Below are positions 1-8,609 of a stretch of 64,000 bases of DNA, piece after piece. The notes under the pieces were generated by a model. It saw only the letters and a list, made by a program, of their open reading frames with translations, searched no databases and was not told the origin of the DNA. The position numbers were made by a program, and so were the translations under genes. Within the stretch, counting starts at the first letter, position 1, and each line of letters begins with the position of its first letter. Source of the DNA: CBDCFL01 sp965216135 (GTDB lineage Bacteria > Pseudomonadota > Alphaproteobacteria > Rhodobacterales > Rhodobacteraceae); the NCBI GenBank assembly GCA_965216135.1, contig CBDCFL010000022.1:310001-374000 (forward strand), given 5' to 3'.

Positions 1-176
1 AGATCGGGCCATTGCTGCGCGACAAGGGCCAGATATTTGTCGGCATCGACGTGATCGGCGATTATCTGACCGAAATCAACGTCACCTCGCCGACCGGCAT
101 TCAGGAGTTGGATCGCTTTGACGGCACCAATACCGCCGGCCGGCTCTGGCAGGTGATCGAGGCCAAACGCGCGTGA
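1..176 (+). CDS. gshB: glutathione synthetase, C-terminal end (partial)
   Basis: The window opens inside a reading frame whose last 57 residues match the end of prokaryotic glutathione synthetase, the ATP-grasp enzyme that joins glycine to gamma-glutamylcysteine. The diagnostic stretch is GIDVIGDYLTEINVTSPTG, which carries the Mg/ATP-binding Asn of the family, followed by the usual LDRFDGTN. The TGA stop (174-176) overlaps the GTG start of the next gene, so the two are probably co-translated. The 5' part lies outside the window. Identification is by motif only. Confidence 0.85.
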   Translation, partial: IGPLLRDKGQIFVGIDVIGDYLTEINVTSPTGIQELDRFDGTNTAGRLWQVIEAKRA

Positions 177-1099
177 GCCTTCGCGCTGACGCGCTGAACC
201 TGGCGCTGCGCCTGTTGGTCAAGCCGGTTCTTGCCCGCGCGCCGGTTCCCGGACTGGCCCGCCAGGGGCTGGACATCGCGGTGCGGATCGGTTCGCCCAT
301 GCCGCCGCTGGCCTGCGTTCTGGATGACGAAACCGGCGGCGAAGCGGGCGTCGCGATGCGCTGGGTGTCCTGCGGTCCTGCTGCCGTGGACAAGGCGATC
401 CTCTATTTTCACGGCGGTGGCTATATCGCGGGCAGCCCCGCGACCCATACGCCGATGCTGGCCTGGCTTGCACAACGCGCTGGCCTTCGTGCCGCCTTGC
501 CCGCTTACCGCCTTGTCCCCGAAACCGCCTTTCCCGCCCAGTTCGACGATGGGCTCAACGCCTGGGAGGCGCTGATTGCCAAAGGCTACCGACCCGGCGA
601 CATCATTCTTGGCGGCGATTCCGCGGGCGGTGGTCTTGCGCTGGCGCTTCTGGGCGCGCTTTGCGCCCGCGCCACGCCACCGGGCGCGGCCTTTGCGCTG
701 TCGCCGTGGACGGATCTGAACCTCTCCTCGCAATCTCTTGTCGACAATCGTGCCAGTGACCCGCTTTTTCCGGCGGCCCGCATCGGCGAGTTGCGCGACC
801 TCATATTGCAGGGTGGTACGGCGGACGATCCACGCATCTCACCGCTTTTCGGCGAATTTGATGGCTGCCCGCCGGTCTTCCTTCAGGTCTCGACCAGTGA
901 AATCCTGCGCGATGACAGCACGCGCATGGCCGCACGCCTGCGCGACTTCGGGGCTGACGTGACGCTGGATATTCAGCCCGGGCTGCCGCATGTCTGGGCG
1001 CTGTTGCATCCCTGGCTGCCCGAGGCCGGTGCCGCGCTTGACCGGATCGCCGCCTTCATGCGGCAACAGGTCGCGTCAGGGCCAGCTGACGAAAACTGA
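173..1099 (+). CDS. alpha/beta hydrolase (hormone-sensitive-lipase type esterase)
   Basis: This 308-residue protein has the HSL-family signature HGGGY at residues 80-84 (oxyanion hole) and the nucleophile elbow GDSAGG around Ser150. A late GLPHVW supplies the likely catalytic His. It has no signal peptide and is probably a cytoplasmic carboxylesterase of unknown substrate. The GTG start is chosen because it overlaps the gshB stop (GTGA), the usual sign of translational coupling. The 3' end overlaps the 3' end of convergent comM by about 44 bp. Length is normal for the family and nothing looks broken. Confidence 0.85.
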   Translation: MSLRADALNLALRLLVKPVLARAPVPGLARQGLDIAVRIGSPMPPLACVLDDETGGEAGVAMRWVSCGPAAVDKAILYFHGGGYIAGSPATHTPMLAWLAQRAGLRAALPAYRLVPETAFPAQFDDGLNAWEALIAKGYRPGDIILGGDSAGGGLALALLGALCARATPPGAAFALSPWTDLNLSSQSLVDNRASDPLFPAARIGELRDLILQGGTADDPRISPLFGEFDGCPPVFLQVSTSEILRDDSTRMAARLRDFGADVTLDIQPGLPHVWALLHPWLPEAGAALDRIAAFMRQQVASGPADEN

Positions 1100-1410
1100 G
1101 CGCCTCGGCGATGTGGATCTTGCAGACCGTCGCGGCACCGTCGAGATCGGCAATTGTGCGCGCGACCCGCAAGGCCCGGTGATAGCCGCGTGCCGACAGG
1201 CCAAATCGCTCTGCCGAGGCCACCAGCATCGCCTTTCCGGGCGCATCGGGCGCGGCGATCTGGTCGAGCAATTCGCCCTCGGCATCGGCGTTGGTTCTGA
1301 TCCCGGAATGCGCCGCGAAACGCGCGGCCTGGCGCTCTCTTGCCAAAGCCACCCGCGCTGCGATCTGCGCCGAATGATCACCACCTGCGGGCAGGTTGAG
1401 ATCGCTGTAA
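1056..1410 (-). pseudogene. comM: comM fragment: C-terminal piece
   Basis: Reading on the minus strand from the edge of IS630-type copy A1, this piece encodes YSDLNLPAGG, then a helical segment with AAHSGIRTNADAEGELLD, ending in KIHIAEALSFRQ. This is the Mg-chelatase-like C-terminal domain of ComM/YifB, an AAA+ branch-migration helicase used in natural transformation. It continues in frame from the middle piece once A1 and one TAA repeat (1408-1410 or 2573-2575) are removed. In this allele it is cut off from any start codon and should be non-functional. Confidence 0.85.
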
Positions 1411-2572
1411 TACCAGCGGCATTTAACATTGACCGATATGGGCCCATTTTCGCATTCCGATTGATGTGATGGTTTCGGGCTGTGCGATGAGCTTGTTCCA
1501 AGCTTCGCATCCAGCATCGACGATGGCATTGTAGTCTTCGAACACGCGGTTGGAGAGCCAATTGGCGCGCAAGTACTGCCAGATATTTTCCACCGGGTTC
1601 AGTTCCGGAGCGCGCGATGGCAGCAGGATGATGGTGAGGTTCTTCGGGACTTTGAGTTTGCCGGTGGTGTGCCATCCGGCCCGATCCATCAGCACAACCG
1701 CATGGGCCTTTCGGGCGACGTGGCGGCTGATCTCGTCGAGATGCATCTGCATGGCTTGCGCGTCCGCCCAAGGCAGCATGAGCGCCGCCCCCTTGCCGTG
1801 AGCCGGACAGATGGCGCCGAACAGATAGGCGTTGTGATAGCGCTGATCGGCCGGCTGGCGGGGGCGCGTGCCCTTTCTCGCCCACAGGCGCGTCAGGCCA
1901 TTCTTCTGGCCAAGGCGTGCTTCGTCCTGGAACCAGATCTCCACCGGCGTTCCCGCTGGCAGGTCAGCTATATGCACCTGGAGCGTGTCGGCGAAGTTTT
2001 TTTTAAACGCCTCGATGATCCGCTTATCCTGCCTGGGATGCTGCGGGCGGGCGCTGATATGGGCAAAGCCCAGTTCGCCAAGCAGTCTGGATATCCCGCG
2101 CTCGGAATAGATGACGCCAAAGCGCGCCTCGATCACCCGCTTCAGGTCGATCCGCCGCCAGCGGACAACCCCGTCCACCGCCGGATCGGGGCCGGTCTCG
2201 ACAATCTCGCCAAGTTCTTTCATCTGGACATCGCTCAGGTAGCGCGTCCGGCCCGCGCCCTTGCGGTTGGTGAGGCCATCCGGTCCCTCTTCGTTGAACC
2301 GGTGAACCCAGTCCCGCAGGGTTTGGCGATCCATCCCACCGATCCTTGCGGCCTCTCCACGGCGCATGCCATCGTAGACCGCCGCAAGAGACAACAGACG
2401 GCGGCTCTGCCGGGCATCCTTGCAACGGCTGGCGAGTTTACGAAGGTGGCGGGCATCAAAGTCGCGACGAAGCGGAACACTGGCTGGCATGGCGATCCTC
2501 CTTTGCCAACCTTGAATCAGATCAAAACCGATTTGGGAATCCCCACAGAGTCAGAAATTGATGCCGTTGGTA
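1411..2572 (-). mobile_element. IS630-family element, type A copy 1 (1162 bp)
   Basis: The element runs from TACCAGCGGCAT on the left to the inverted ATGCCGTTGGTA on the right and encodes one DDE transposase on the minus strand. It is flanked by the direct repeat TAA (1408-1410 and 2573-2575). Copies A2 (23402-24563) and A3 (29283-30444) have the same length and are almost identical, so all three moved recently. It sits inside comM. Its promoter end carries three GANTC sites (2514-2518, 2537-2541, 2548-2552). Confidence 0.9.
1423..2490 (-). CDS. IS630-family transposase (type A)
   Basis: The 355-residue protein begins with a helix-turn-helix region (about residues 10-85, with RIGGMDRQTLRDWVHRFN) followed by an RNase-H-like DDE domain. 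Likely catalytic residues are Asp189 in QDEARLG, Asp269 in LMDRAGWH and Glu301 in ELNPVENIW. The start follows a strong AAAGGAGG ribosome-binding site. Codons for Phe-Lys-Lys-Asn (162-165) lie on an A8 run that forms an in-phase A-AAA-AAC slippery heptamer. The protein appears intact. Confidence 0.92.
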   Translation of the reverse strand: MPASVPLRRDFDARHLRKLASRCKDARQSRRLLSLAAVYDGMRRGEAARIGGMDRQTLRDWVHRFNEEGPDGLTNRKGAGRTRYLSDVQMKELGEIVETGPDPAVDGVVRWRRIDLKRVIEARFGVIYSERGISRLLGELGFAHISARPQHPRQDKRIIEAFKKNFADTLQVHIADLPAGTPVEIWFQDEARLGQKNGLTRLWARKGTRPRQPADQRYHNAYLFGAICPAHGKGAALMLPWADAQAMQMHLDEISRHVARKAHAVVLMDRAGWHTTGKLKVPKNLTIILLPSRAPELNPVENIWQYLRANWLSNRVFEDYNAIVDAGCEAWNKLIAQPETITSIGMRKWAHIGQC

Positions 2573-2693
2573 TAACTGACCGCCGCGACCTCGATCTGCA
2601 GATCGAACCGGTCCATCAGCGGGCCGGATATGCGGCCCAGATAGTCGGCCCCGCAGCCGGGCGAACGCGAACAGGCACGCGCAGGGTCACTCA
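2573..2693 (-). pseudogene. comM: comM fragment: middle piece stranded between two IS elements
   Basis: Only about 120 bp of host sequence separates A1 from B1. On the minus strand it encodes SDPARACSRSPGCGADYLG followed by RISGPLMDRFDLQIEVAAVS, the part of ComM right after the Walker B/sensor region. It joins N-terminal ANPCKCGYL on one side and C-terminal YSDLNLPAG on the other with no residues lost. This shows that both insertions were simple, without flanking deletion. Confidence 0.85.
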
Positions 2694-2713
2694 TACCACC
2701 GAGCGGAATGCCT

Positions 2714-2754
2714 GACTCACGTTGGGGATTCCCAAGCGGTCCGATCTCTGACTC
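2714..2754 (+). promoter_or_regulatory. GANTC cluster in the leader of type B element
   Basis: Three GANTC sites lie just upstream of the transposase start: GACTC at 2714, GATTC at 2727 and GACTC at 2750. The last two are 23 bp apart, exactly as in the type A and IS5-type elements. GANTC is the recognition sequence of the alphaproteobacterial CcrM methyltransferase. A regulatory role is inferred. Confidence 0.5.
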
Positions 2755-2780
2755 AATGTGGTGAACCAATGAGGTTCGCC

Positions 2781-3842
2781 ATGGCAGCGCCTATCGACTT
2801 ACGGAACGATTTTGACAGCGTCTCACTGCGGCGCCTCGCGAAGAGGACCAGGGACGCGACCCAGAGCCGTCGTCTGCTGGCGTTGGCCGAGGTCTACGAT
2901 GGTGGCAGCAGGACGGATGCGTCGCGGATCGGCGGCGTCGGTCTGCAGATCATTCGCGACTGGGTGCTGCGCTTCAACGCCCGCGGACCGGACGGGCTGG
3001 TCGATGGGAAGTCACCGGGCGCACCCTCGAAGCTCAACGCCGATCACCGCCGCGCACTGGCGGAGGTTGTTGAGGCCGGCCCGGTCCTGGCGGTGGACGG
3101 CGTCGTGCGCTGGCGGCGCAAGGACCTGGCGCGGTGGCTCTTGGAGACGTTCGCCATCTCGCTCGACGAGACCACGGTCGGGCGCGAGTTGAAGGCGCTC
3201 GGCTTCGCCAAGACCTCGGCGCGGCCGCGCCACTACGCGCAAAACGAGCTGGCCGTCGAGGCTTTTAAAAAAAACTTCCCCGCCGAACTGGCGAAGATCC
3301 GGGCGAGGCTCCCGAAAGGCGTCGAGATAGAGCTGTGGTGGCAAGATGAAGCCCGCATCGGCCAGAAGAATAAGCTCACACGCCGATGGGCCAGACGTGG
3401 CACGCGCCCGCGGGTGCCCCGCGACCAGCGCACCGAATGGGCCTATATCTTCGGCGCGATCTGTCCCGCGAAGGGGAAAGGCGCCGGGCTGGTCATGCCC
3501 TGGTGCGACACCGACGCCATGGCGGCGCACCTCATCGAGATCAGTGCCGCCGTCGATCCCGGCGCCCATGCGGTGCTGATCGTCGATCAGGCCGGTTGGC
3601 ACTTGACGCCCAAGCTGGCGATCCCCGACAACATCACCGTCCTGGCGCTGCCGCCACGATCGCCCGAGTTGAACCCGGTGGAGAATGTCTGGCAATTCAT
3701 GCGCGACAACTGGTTGTCGAACCGGATCTTCAAATCCTACGAAGACATCGTCGCGCTGTGCTGCCAAGCCTGGAACAACCTCATCGACCAACCATGGAAG
3801 ATCATGTCCCTCGGCATGCGCAAATGGGCGCATGGGTTCTGA
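2781..3842 (+). CDS. IS630-family transposase (type B)
   Basis: This 353-residue DDE transposase has an N-terminal HTH region (RIGGVGLQIIRDWVLRFN) and catalytic motifs WWQDEARIG, LIVDQAGWH and ELNPVENVW. The ATG at 2781 is chosen over 2769 because it aligns with the type A start and sits at the same distance from the conserved leader. The A8 run (TTT AAA AAA AAC) seen in type A is present at the same protein position. It appears intact and differs from B2 and B3 by only a few residues (for example RPRVPRDQ here, RPRAPRDQ there). Confidence 0.9.
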   Translation: MAAPIDLRNDFDSVSLRRLAKRTRDATQSRRLLALAEVYDGGSRTDASRIGGVGLQIIRDWVLRFNARGPDGLVDGKSPGAPSKLNADHRRALAEVVEAGPVLAVDGVVRWRRKDLARWLLETFAISLDETTVGRELKALGFAKTSARPRHYAQNELAVEAFKKNFPAELAKIRARLPKGVEIELWWQDEARIGQKNKLTRRWARRGTRPRVPRDQRTEWAYIFGAICPAKGKGAGLVMPWCDTDAMAAHLIEISAAVDPGAHAVLIVDQAGWHLTPKLAIPDNITVLALPPRSPELNPVENVWQFMRDNWLSNRIFKSYEDIVALCCQAWNNLIDQPWKIMSLGMRKWAHGF

Positions 3843-3858
3843 TCAATGACCGTTGGTA

Positions 3859-4915
3859 TCAGATAGCCGCATTTGCACGGGTTGGCGGCCGCCACCAGCA
3901 TGAACCGGCAGGGATAGCGAATGTGGGCATTAGCGCGGCTGACGACCACTTCGCCGGTCTCGATCGGCTGGCGCAGGGTCTCCAGCACCGCGCGGGGAAA
4001 TTCAGGAAATTCATCCATGAACAACACGCCGTCATGAGCGAGCGATATTTCGCCGGGCTTGGCCCCCTTACCACCGCCCACAATCGCCGCCATCGAGGCC
4101 GTGTGGTGTGGCTCGCGAAAAGGTCGGTCGCGGACGATACCGGCCTCGTCCAGAAGGCCGGATAGCGAGTGGATCATGCTGGTTTCCAGCGCCTCGGTGG
4201 GGTTAAGCGGCGGCAGGATGGACGGCAGTCGCGCGGCCAGCATGGATTTGCCGGTGCCCGGTGGACCGGTCATCAAAATGTGGTGGCGGCCCGCTGCGGC
4301 GATCTCAAGCGCGCGTTTAGCGCGTTCCTGACCCTTTACGTCGACCATGTCGCGCATCACTGCACGCCCTGCCACTTCGCCCGGCTCGGCCGGGGTAATC
4401 ACCCGCTGGCCGGTCAGATGCTGGACGATCTCATGCAGGCTGGTGGCGGCCAGAACATCACACGCCCCGACCCATGCGGCCTCGGCCCCGCAGGCCTTGG
4501 GGCACAAGAGCGTGCGGTTCTGGCTGGCGGCCTCCATGGCCGCGGGCAGGGCACCGGTCACGCCGATCAGCGTGCCGTCGAGCGACAATTCACCAAGGCA
4601 CAACAGCATTTCGACCTCGTCCGCTGGTACCATGCCAATCGCCGCCAACAGCGCCATGGCAATCGGCAGATCGAAATGGCTGCCTTCTTTGGGCAGATTG
4701 GCGGGCGACAGGTTGATGGTGATCTTGCGCGACGGCAGGGCGACCGACATCGCATTCAGCGCCGAGCGCACGCGCTCGCGCGCCTCGCTCACCGCTTTGT
4801 CGGGCAGCCCGACGACGGCAAAAGATGGCAGCCCGGGCACCAGCGCGCATTGAACCTCGACCGGTCGCGCGTCGATCCCTTCAAATGCGAGCGAATAGGC
4901 GCGCGCGACCATCAT
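3859..4915 (-). pseudogene. comM: comM fragment: N-terminal two-thirds
   Basis: About 350 residues of ComM (YifB, Mg-chelatase-like AAA+ helicase) are read on the minus strand from an ATG preceded by GGAGGT. They include the N-terminal Lon-like domain (GLPDKAVSEARERVRSALNA), Walker A GPPGTGKSML and Walker B GVLFMDEFPEF, ending at AANPCKCGYL where B1 enters. A truncated protein with an intact ATP site could be made but would lack the C-terminal domain. ComM normally promotes integration of donor DNA during transformation; its loss would be expected to lower that. Confidence 0.9.
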
Positions 4916-4993
4916 TACCTCCGGTTAATATATCTGAATATTTGCCCGGTCTTGGTTTACGAAATGTAAACGTCGGCTCGCGGCGACGACGCC

Positions 4994-5680
4994 TCAGACC
5001 AATTCCGGCCAGACCCGGGTGGGCAGGTTCAGGTCATATGGAACCGGATCATAGTTTACTTGCAGCCCTTCTGCGCGCCACTCGCCGAATGCCGGATCGG
5101 CCATGTGCTGGTGGACATAGGCCATCACCGCGTCGTTTGCGGGCAACCCGTAGCCGATAATTCGCGCAGCGATCGGGGCCAGAAAAACGTCCGCCAGACA
5201 GTAGTTGCCCAAAATCCACGGCCCGTCGGGGGTACAAATGGCGCGGGCGGAGGCAAATATCTGCTCAAGGCGGGCAAGATCGCGCAGGACCGCCTCAGAC
5301 GCTTCAAACCCGACATATTGATGCAACAACTGCATCGCGCATTCAGATCGCAATGCCGCGAACCCCGCGTGCACTTCGCCACATATCCAGCGCGCCCGCG
5401 CCCGCAAGCCTGGATCGGACGGCCAAAAACCGGCCAGGGGATGACGCTCGGCCAAAGTCTCGGCGATGGCGAGTGTTTCGCCCATAACCGTGCCGTCCGC
5501 CATGCGCATCACGGGGACCAGATGCGCGGGTTCAAGGGGTGCTAAATCCTGCATGAAGGTGTCGGTATAAAGCCCGGTCAGATGCACATCGACGTGCAGG
5601 CCGAATTTGGCAAACATCAGCCAGCCGCGCAGCGACCAGCTGGAAAAGCTGCGATCGCCGATGAAAAGTTCATAGTTCAT
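4994..5680 (-). CDS. glutathione S-transferase family protein
   Basis: The 228-residue protein begins MNYELFIGDRSFSSWSLRGW, the GST N-terminal thioredoxin-like domain with the SSWSLR glutathione-site motif. A cis-Pro-type HLVPVM and an acidic GETLAIAETLAE follow, then an all-helical C-terminal domain. The start at 5680 is preferred to an upstream ATG because it begins directly with the first beta strand of the fold. It is read away from comM in the same direction as the phosphatase and cobU. The substrate is unknown; a role in detoxification is a family-level guess. Confidence 0.85.
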   Translation of the reverse strand: MNYELFIGDRSFSSWSLRGWLMFAKFGLHVDVHLTGLYTDTFMQDLAPLEPAHLVPVMRMADGTVMGETLAIAETLAERHPLAGFWPSDPGLRARARWICGEVHAGFAALRSECAMQLLHQYVGFEASEAVLRDLARLEQIFASARAICTPDGPWILGNYCLADVFLAPIAARIIGYGLPANDAVMAYVHQHMADPAFGEWRAEGLQVNYDPVPYDLNLPTRVWPELV

Positions 5681-5739
5681 GGCTGCAACAATAGCGTTGC
5701 CAGACGTTCCAATCCAATGACGATTTTTGCGACCGGCCA

Positions 5740-6318
5740 TCAGGGTTTGTGATTGATCCGCTCAACCTCCCAACCGGTATTGTCGAAATTCAACACCGTC
5801 AGCGACAACGGGTCGATGCGATGGGTGAGGACTTCTGCCGCGCTTTGATTGGCCGCGCGGGCAATTTGGGTCAGGATCACGCCGAAATGGGCCACCGCGA
5901 CAATATCGCTTGGTGCCGGATCGTCGTTGATCTGATCCACATAAGCCGCGACTCTGGCGGCCAGATCATCCCAGCTTTCCCCGCCGGGGGCGCAATGGAC
6001 GCCCGGATCATCCCAAAAGGCGCGGGAAAGATCGGGGTCGCGCTTAGCAACCTGATCATAGGCCAAGCCGTCCCACGCGCCAAAATTAAATTCGCGCAGG
6101 TCCGGGGCAGGGGCCAACCGGGTTTGTCCGCGATGGACGGCATCTGCGGTTGCGCGCGCCCGCAACAAATCTGACGAAACCAGGCTGGCCGAAACCGGCA
6201 GCGCGCGGGCGAGCCGTTCGATGGCCGCAGCATCCGACAAATCCGCCGCAACATCGCGCCATCCGGTGAACGCCTTTTGATGCGTCGGACCGTGGCGGAT
6301 CCACCACCAGCGGGTCAC
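5740..6318 (-). CDS. histidine phosphatase family protein (possible alpha-ribazole phosphatase)
   Basis: The 192-residue protein starts MTRWWWIRHGPT, the phospho-histidine RHG motif of the phosphoglycerate mutase-like superfamily. It has the second catalytic His in AVAHFGV and LREFNFGAWDG, typical of the CobC branch. Its start overlaps the cobU stop by 4 bp (ATGA), so the two form one transcription unit. Partnership with cobU suggests alpha-ribazole-5'-phosphate dephosphorylation in cobalamin assembly, but other small phosphoesters remain possible. Confidence 0.8.
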   Translation of the reverse strand: MTRWWWIRHGPTHQKAFTGWRDVAADLSDAAAIERLARALPVSASLVSSDLLRARATADAVHRGQTRLAPAPDLREFNFGAWDGLAYDQVAKRDPDLSRAFWDDPGVHCAPGGESWDDLAARVAAYVDQINDDPAPSDIVAVAHFGVILTQIARAANQSAAEVLTHRIDPLSLTVLNFDNTGWEVERINHKP

Positions 6319-6851
6319 GAAACCGCTTCGGGCAATTGCCCCTTCAGCACCAGCGGCAATCCCGCCATGACCGCAACCACCAGATCAGCCCGCGCTGCGA
6401 TCTGCTGGTTCAACGCGCCCTGGGCATCGCGGAACTGACGGCCAGACCGGCTGTTGGGCACGATCCCTTGGCCAACTTCGTTTGACACCACGACAACGCA
6501 CGCCGCTCCATCGCTCGCTGCGTCCAAAAACGCCCGCGTCTGGCCAGCGACATCGCCGCCCGCGCCGATCACGTTGGCCAGCCAGAGCGTTGCGCAATCC
6601 AACAAAACCGCCTCGCCTTGGGTTCGTTTGGCCAGCGTTTCGGCAATTTCGACCGGCACCTCGACCGTCACCCAGCCCGCGCCTTCGCGCGCACTTCGAT
6701 GCGCGGCGATGCGGTCGGCCATCTCGGCGTCACCAGCCTCGGCGGTTGCCAGATAGACCGGTCGCAAGGCGCTCGAAAGCACCAGCCGCTCGGCAAAGGC
6801 CGACTTGCCGGATCGCGCGCCACCGATGATCAGCGACAAAGACGGTAGCAT
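6315..6851 (-). CDS. cobU: adenosylcobinamide kinase / adenosylcobinamide-phosphate guanylyltransferase
   Basis: This 178-residue protein has the CobU P-loop GGARSGKSAFAE at residues 10-21. It also has the conserved AEAGDAEMADRIAAHR segment containing the guanylylated His region, DCATLWLANV and VSNEVGQGIVP. The enzyme phosphorylates adenosylcobinamide and transfers GMP to it, a late step in cobalamin nucleotide-loop assembly. It is the first gene of a two-gene unit with the downstream histidine phosphatase. Its start lies next to the divergent sigma-factor gene. Confidence 0.92.
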   Translation of the reverse strand: MLPSLSLIIGGARSGKSAFAERLVLSSALRPVYLATAEAGDAEMADRIAAHRSAREGAGWVTVEVPVEIAETLAKRTQGEAVLLDCATLWLANVIGAGGDVAGQTRAFLDAASDGAACVVVVSNEVGQGIVPNSRSGRQFRDAQGALNQQIAARADLVVAVMAGLPLVLKGQLPEAVS

Positions 6852-6957
6852 GAAAGTGAAACCTCGTGTGGGCGAAACCGTCTACGATGGGTATCAGCTT
6901 CGGCCGGGCAAGAAAATGGCGCAGACGCGCTACTGGGAGGTCGGAAGGGATCGCAAA

Positions 6958-7836
6958 ATGCCGCAAACGGGATTAGCCGATGCAACTTTACCGCGCCGTG
7001 CGATGGCCGCCGAATTGCTCGACGCCGAGACAGAACAGCGGCTGGCCCGCGCCTGGCGCGATGATCGCAACGAAGCGGCGCTGCACCGCCTGATCGTGGC
7101 CTATATTCGTCTGGCAATATCGATGGCCGGCAAATACCGCCGCTACGGCGCGCCGATGGGCGACCTGATCCAACAGGCCAATCTGGGTCTGATGAAGGCG
7201 GCTGACAAATTTGATCCCGACCGTGGCGTAAGATTTTCGACCTATGCGGTCTGGTGGATCAAGGCCTCGATCCAGGATTACGTGATGCGCAACTGGTCGA
7301 TGGTCAGAACCGGATCAACCGCCGCGCAGAAATCGCTGTTTTTCAACCTGAAAAGGGTTCAGAGCCTGATCGAACGTACCGCCCGCGACAACGACCAGGT
7401 GCTCGACAGCCACCAGATCAGACAGCGCGTCGCCAGCCAGGTCGGCGTGGCGCTGGTGGATGTTGAAATGATGCAGGGCCGCATGGCTGGCGGCGATCTG
7501 TCGCTGAATGCGACACAAGGCTCGGATGGCGAAAGCCGCGAATGGATCGACCTGTTGGAAGATGACCACGTTCTTGCCGAAGAGATTGTCGCCGATCGCC
7601 AGGACAGACTGACCGCGCGGGGCTGGATTGCCGAGGCGATGCAGCAGCTTTCGGGGCGCGAGCGGTTTATCGTGGCCCAGCGCAAATTACGCGAACGGCC
7701 GCGCACGCTGGAATATCTGGGCGGACAGCTGGGCATTTCCAAAGAGCGCGTGCGCCAGATCGAGGCCGCCGCATTTGGCAAAATGCGCGATCATCTGCAA
7801 TCGCAACACCCACACATTCGTGACCTGATCTGCTGA
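6958..7836 (+). CDS. RpoH-type alternative sigma factor (RNA polymerase sigma-32 family)
   Basis: The protein of about 292 residues has sigma region 2 (LIVAYIRLAISMAGKYRRYG, DLIQQANLGLMKAADKFDP, FSTYAVWWIKASIQDYVM). It also has the RpoH box TAAQKSLFFNLKR and a region 4 HTH (LEYLGGQLGISKERVRQIE). Rhodobacterales usually carry two RpoH proteins; this one could be RpoHII. The ATG at 6958 is chosen because a GGAAGGG precedes it and the length then matches the family. An upstream in-frame ATG at 6850 would overlap cobU. It likely directs heat or oxidative-stress transcription. Confidence 0.85.
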   Translation: MPQTGLADATLPRRAMAAELLDAETEQRLARAWRDDRNEAALHRLIVAYIRLAISMAGKYRRYGAPMGDLIQQANLGLMKAADKFDPDRGVRFSTYAVWWIKASIQDYVMRNWSMVRTGSTAAQKSLFFNLKRVQSLIERTARDNDQVLDSHQIRQRVASQVGVALVDVEMMQGRMAGGDLSLNATQGSDGESREWIDLLEDDHVLAEEIVADRQDRLTARGWIAEAMQQLSGRERFIVAQRKLRERPRTLEYLGGQLGISKERVRQIEAAAFGKMRDHLQSQHPHIRDLIC

Positions 7837-7847
7837 GCGGGCGGCGA

Positions 7848-8609
7848 TTACTGCCGCAAGCGCCAGCCAGTGCGAAAAATAAATCCGATGGTTGTGAGGC
7901 AGACGATCAGAAACACAAATACTGCGCCCACCGAAATGCCCACTGGAACATCCGCAACCTCAAAAAATGACCAGCGAAAGCCAGAGACCAGGTAAAGCAC
8001 CGGGTTGAACCGGGTCACGGTTTGCCAGAAATCGGGCAGCATCGAGATCGAATAAAACGACCCGCCTAGGAAAACCAGCGGGGTGATGACCAGCAGCGGG
8101 ATCAGCTGTAATTGCTCAAAATTGCTGGCCCAGATACCGATTATGAAGCCCAACAGTGAAAATGAAACCGCGGTCAACACCAGAAACGCCACCATCCAGT
8201 AGGGGTGAGCGATGTGCAGATCGACGAAAAGCGTCGAGGTAGCCAGAATGATCAGAGCGATCATGATCGATTTGGTCGCCGCCGCCCCGACATAGCCAAC
8301 GACGATCTCGATCACCGACATCGGCGCGGTTAACAGCTCGTAAATCGTGCCAATAAACTTTGGGAAATAGATACCGAACGAGGCGTTCGTCACCGATTGC
8401 TGCAGTAATGTCAGCATAATCAGCCCGGGCACGATGAATGTCCCATATCCGATACCTTCAACACTTTGAATGCGGCTGCCAATGGCCGCGCCGAAGACCA
8501 CGAAATAGAGCGCGGTTGAGATCACCGGCGACAAGATAGATTGCGGAATGGTGCGGAAGGTGCGTGACATTTCAAAAATATAGATCGCTTTGATCGCATG
8601 CCAGTTCAT
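7848..8609 (-). CDS. ABC-2 type exporter permease
   Basis: The 253-residue membrane protein has about six hydrophobic segments and the ABC-2 pattern FRTIPQSILSPVISTALYFVVFG in the first third. A GLIMLTLLQQSVTNASFG segment and the late LVFLGGSFYSISMLP motif follow. It is translated after the ATPase with a 4-bp ATGA overlap, so the pair forms one transporter. Substrate is unknown; such pairs often export lipids, polysaccharides or drugs. Confidence 0.85.
   Translation of the reverse strand: MNWHAIKAIYIFEMSRTFRTIPQSILSPVISTALYFVVFGAAIGSRIQSVEGIGYGTFIVPGLIMLTLLQQSVTNASFGIYFPKFIGTIYELLTAPMSVIEIVVGYVGAAATKSIMIALIILATSTLFVDLHIAHPYWMVAFLVLTAVSFSLLGFIIGIWASNFEQLQLIPLLVITPLVFLGGSFYSISMLPDFWQTVTRFNPVLYLVSGFRWSFFEVADVPVGISVGAVFVFLIVCLTTIGFIFRTGWRLRQ

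Larger units (their letters stand above)
2694..3858 (+). mobile_element. IS630-family element, type B copy 1 (1165 bp)
   Basis: The ends are TACCACCGAGCGG on the left and the inverse of TACCAACGGTCATTG on the right. The element is flanked by the direct repeat TCA (2691-2693 and 3859-3861), so this site has no TA duplication. Copies B2 (24835-25999) and B3 (31514-32678) have the same length. Type B is related to type A in its ends, leader and transposase architecture but is clearly a different element. It interrupts comM. Confidence 0.9.

Noticed and set aside
1411..3858. A1 and B1 as a composite transposon
   Set aside because: They are different elements, and the 121 bp between them is native comM with both target triplets intact, so these are two separate insertions.
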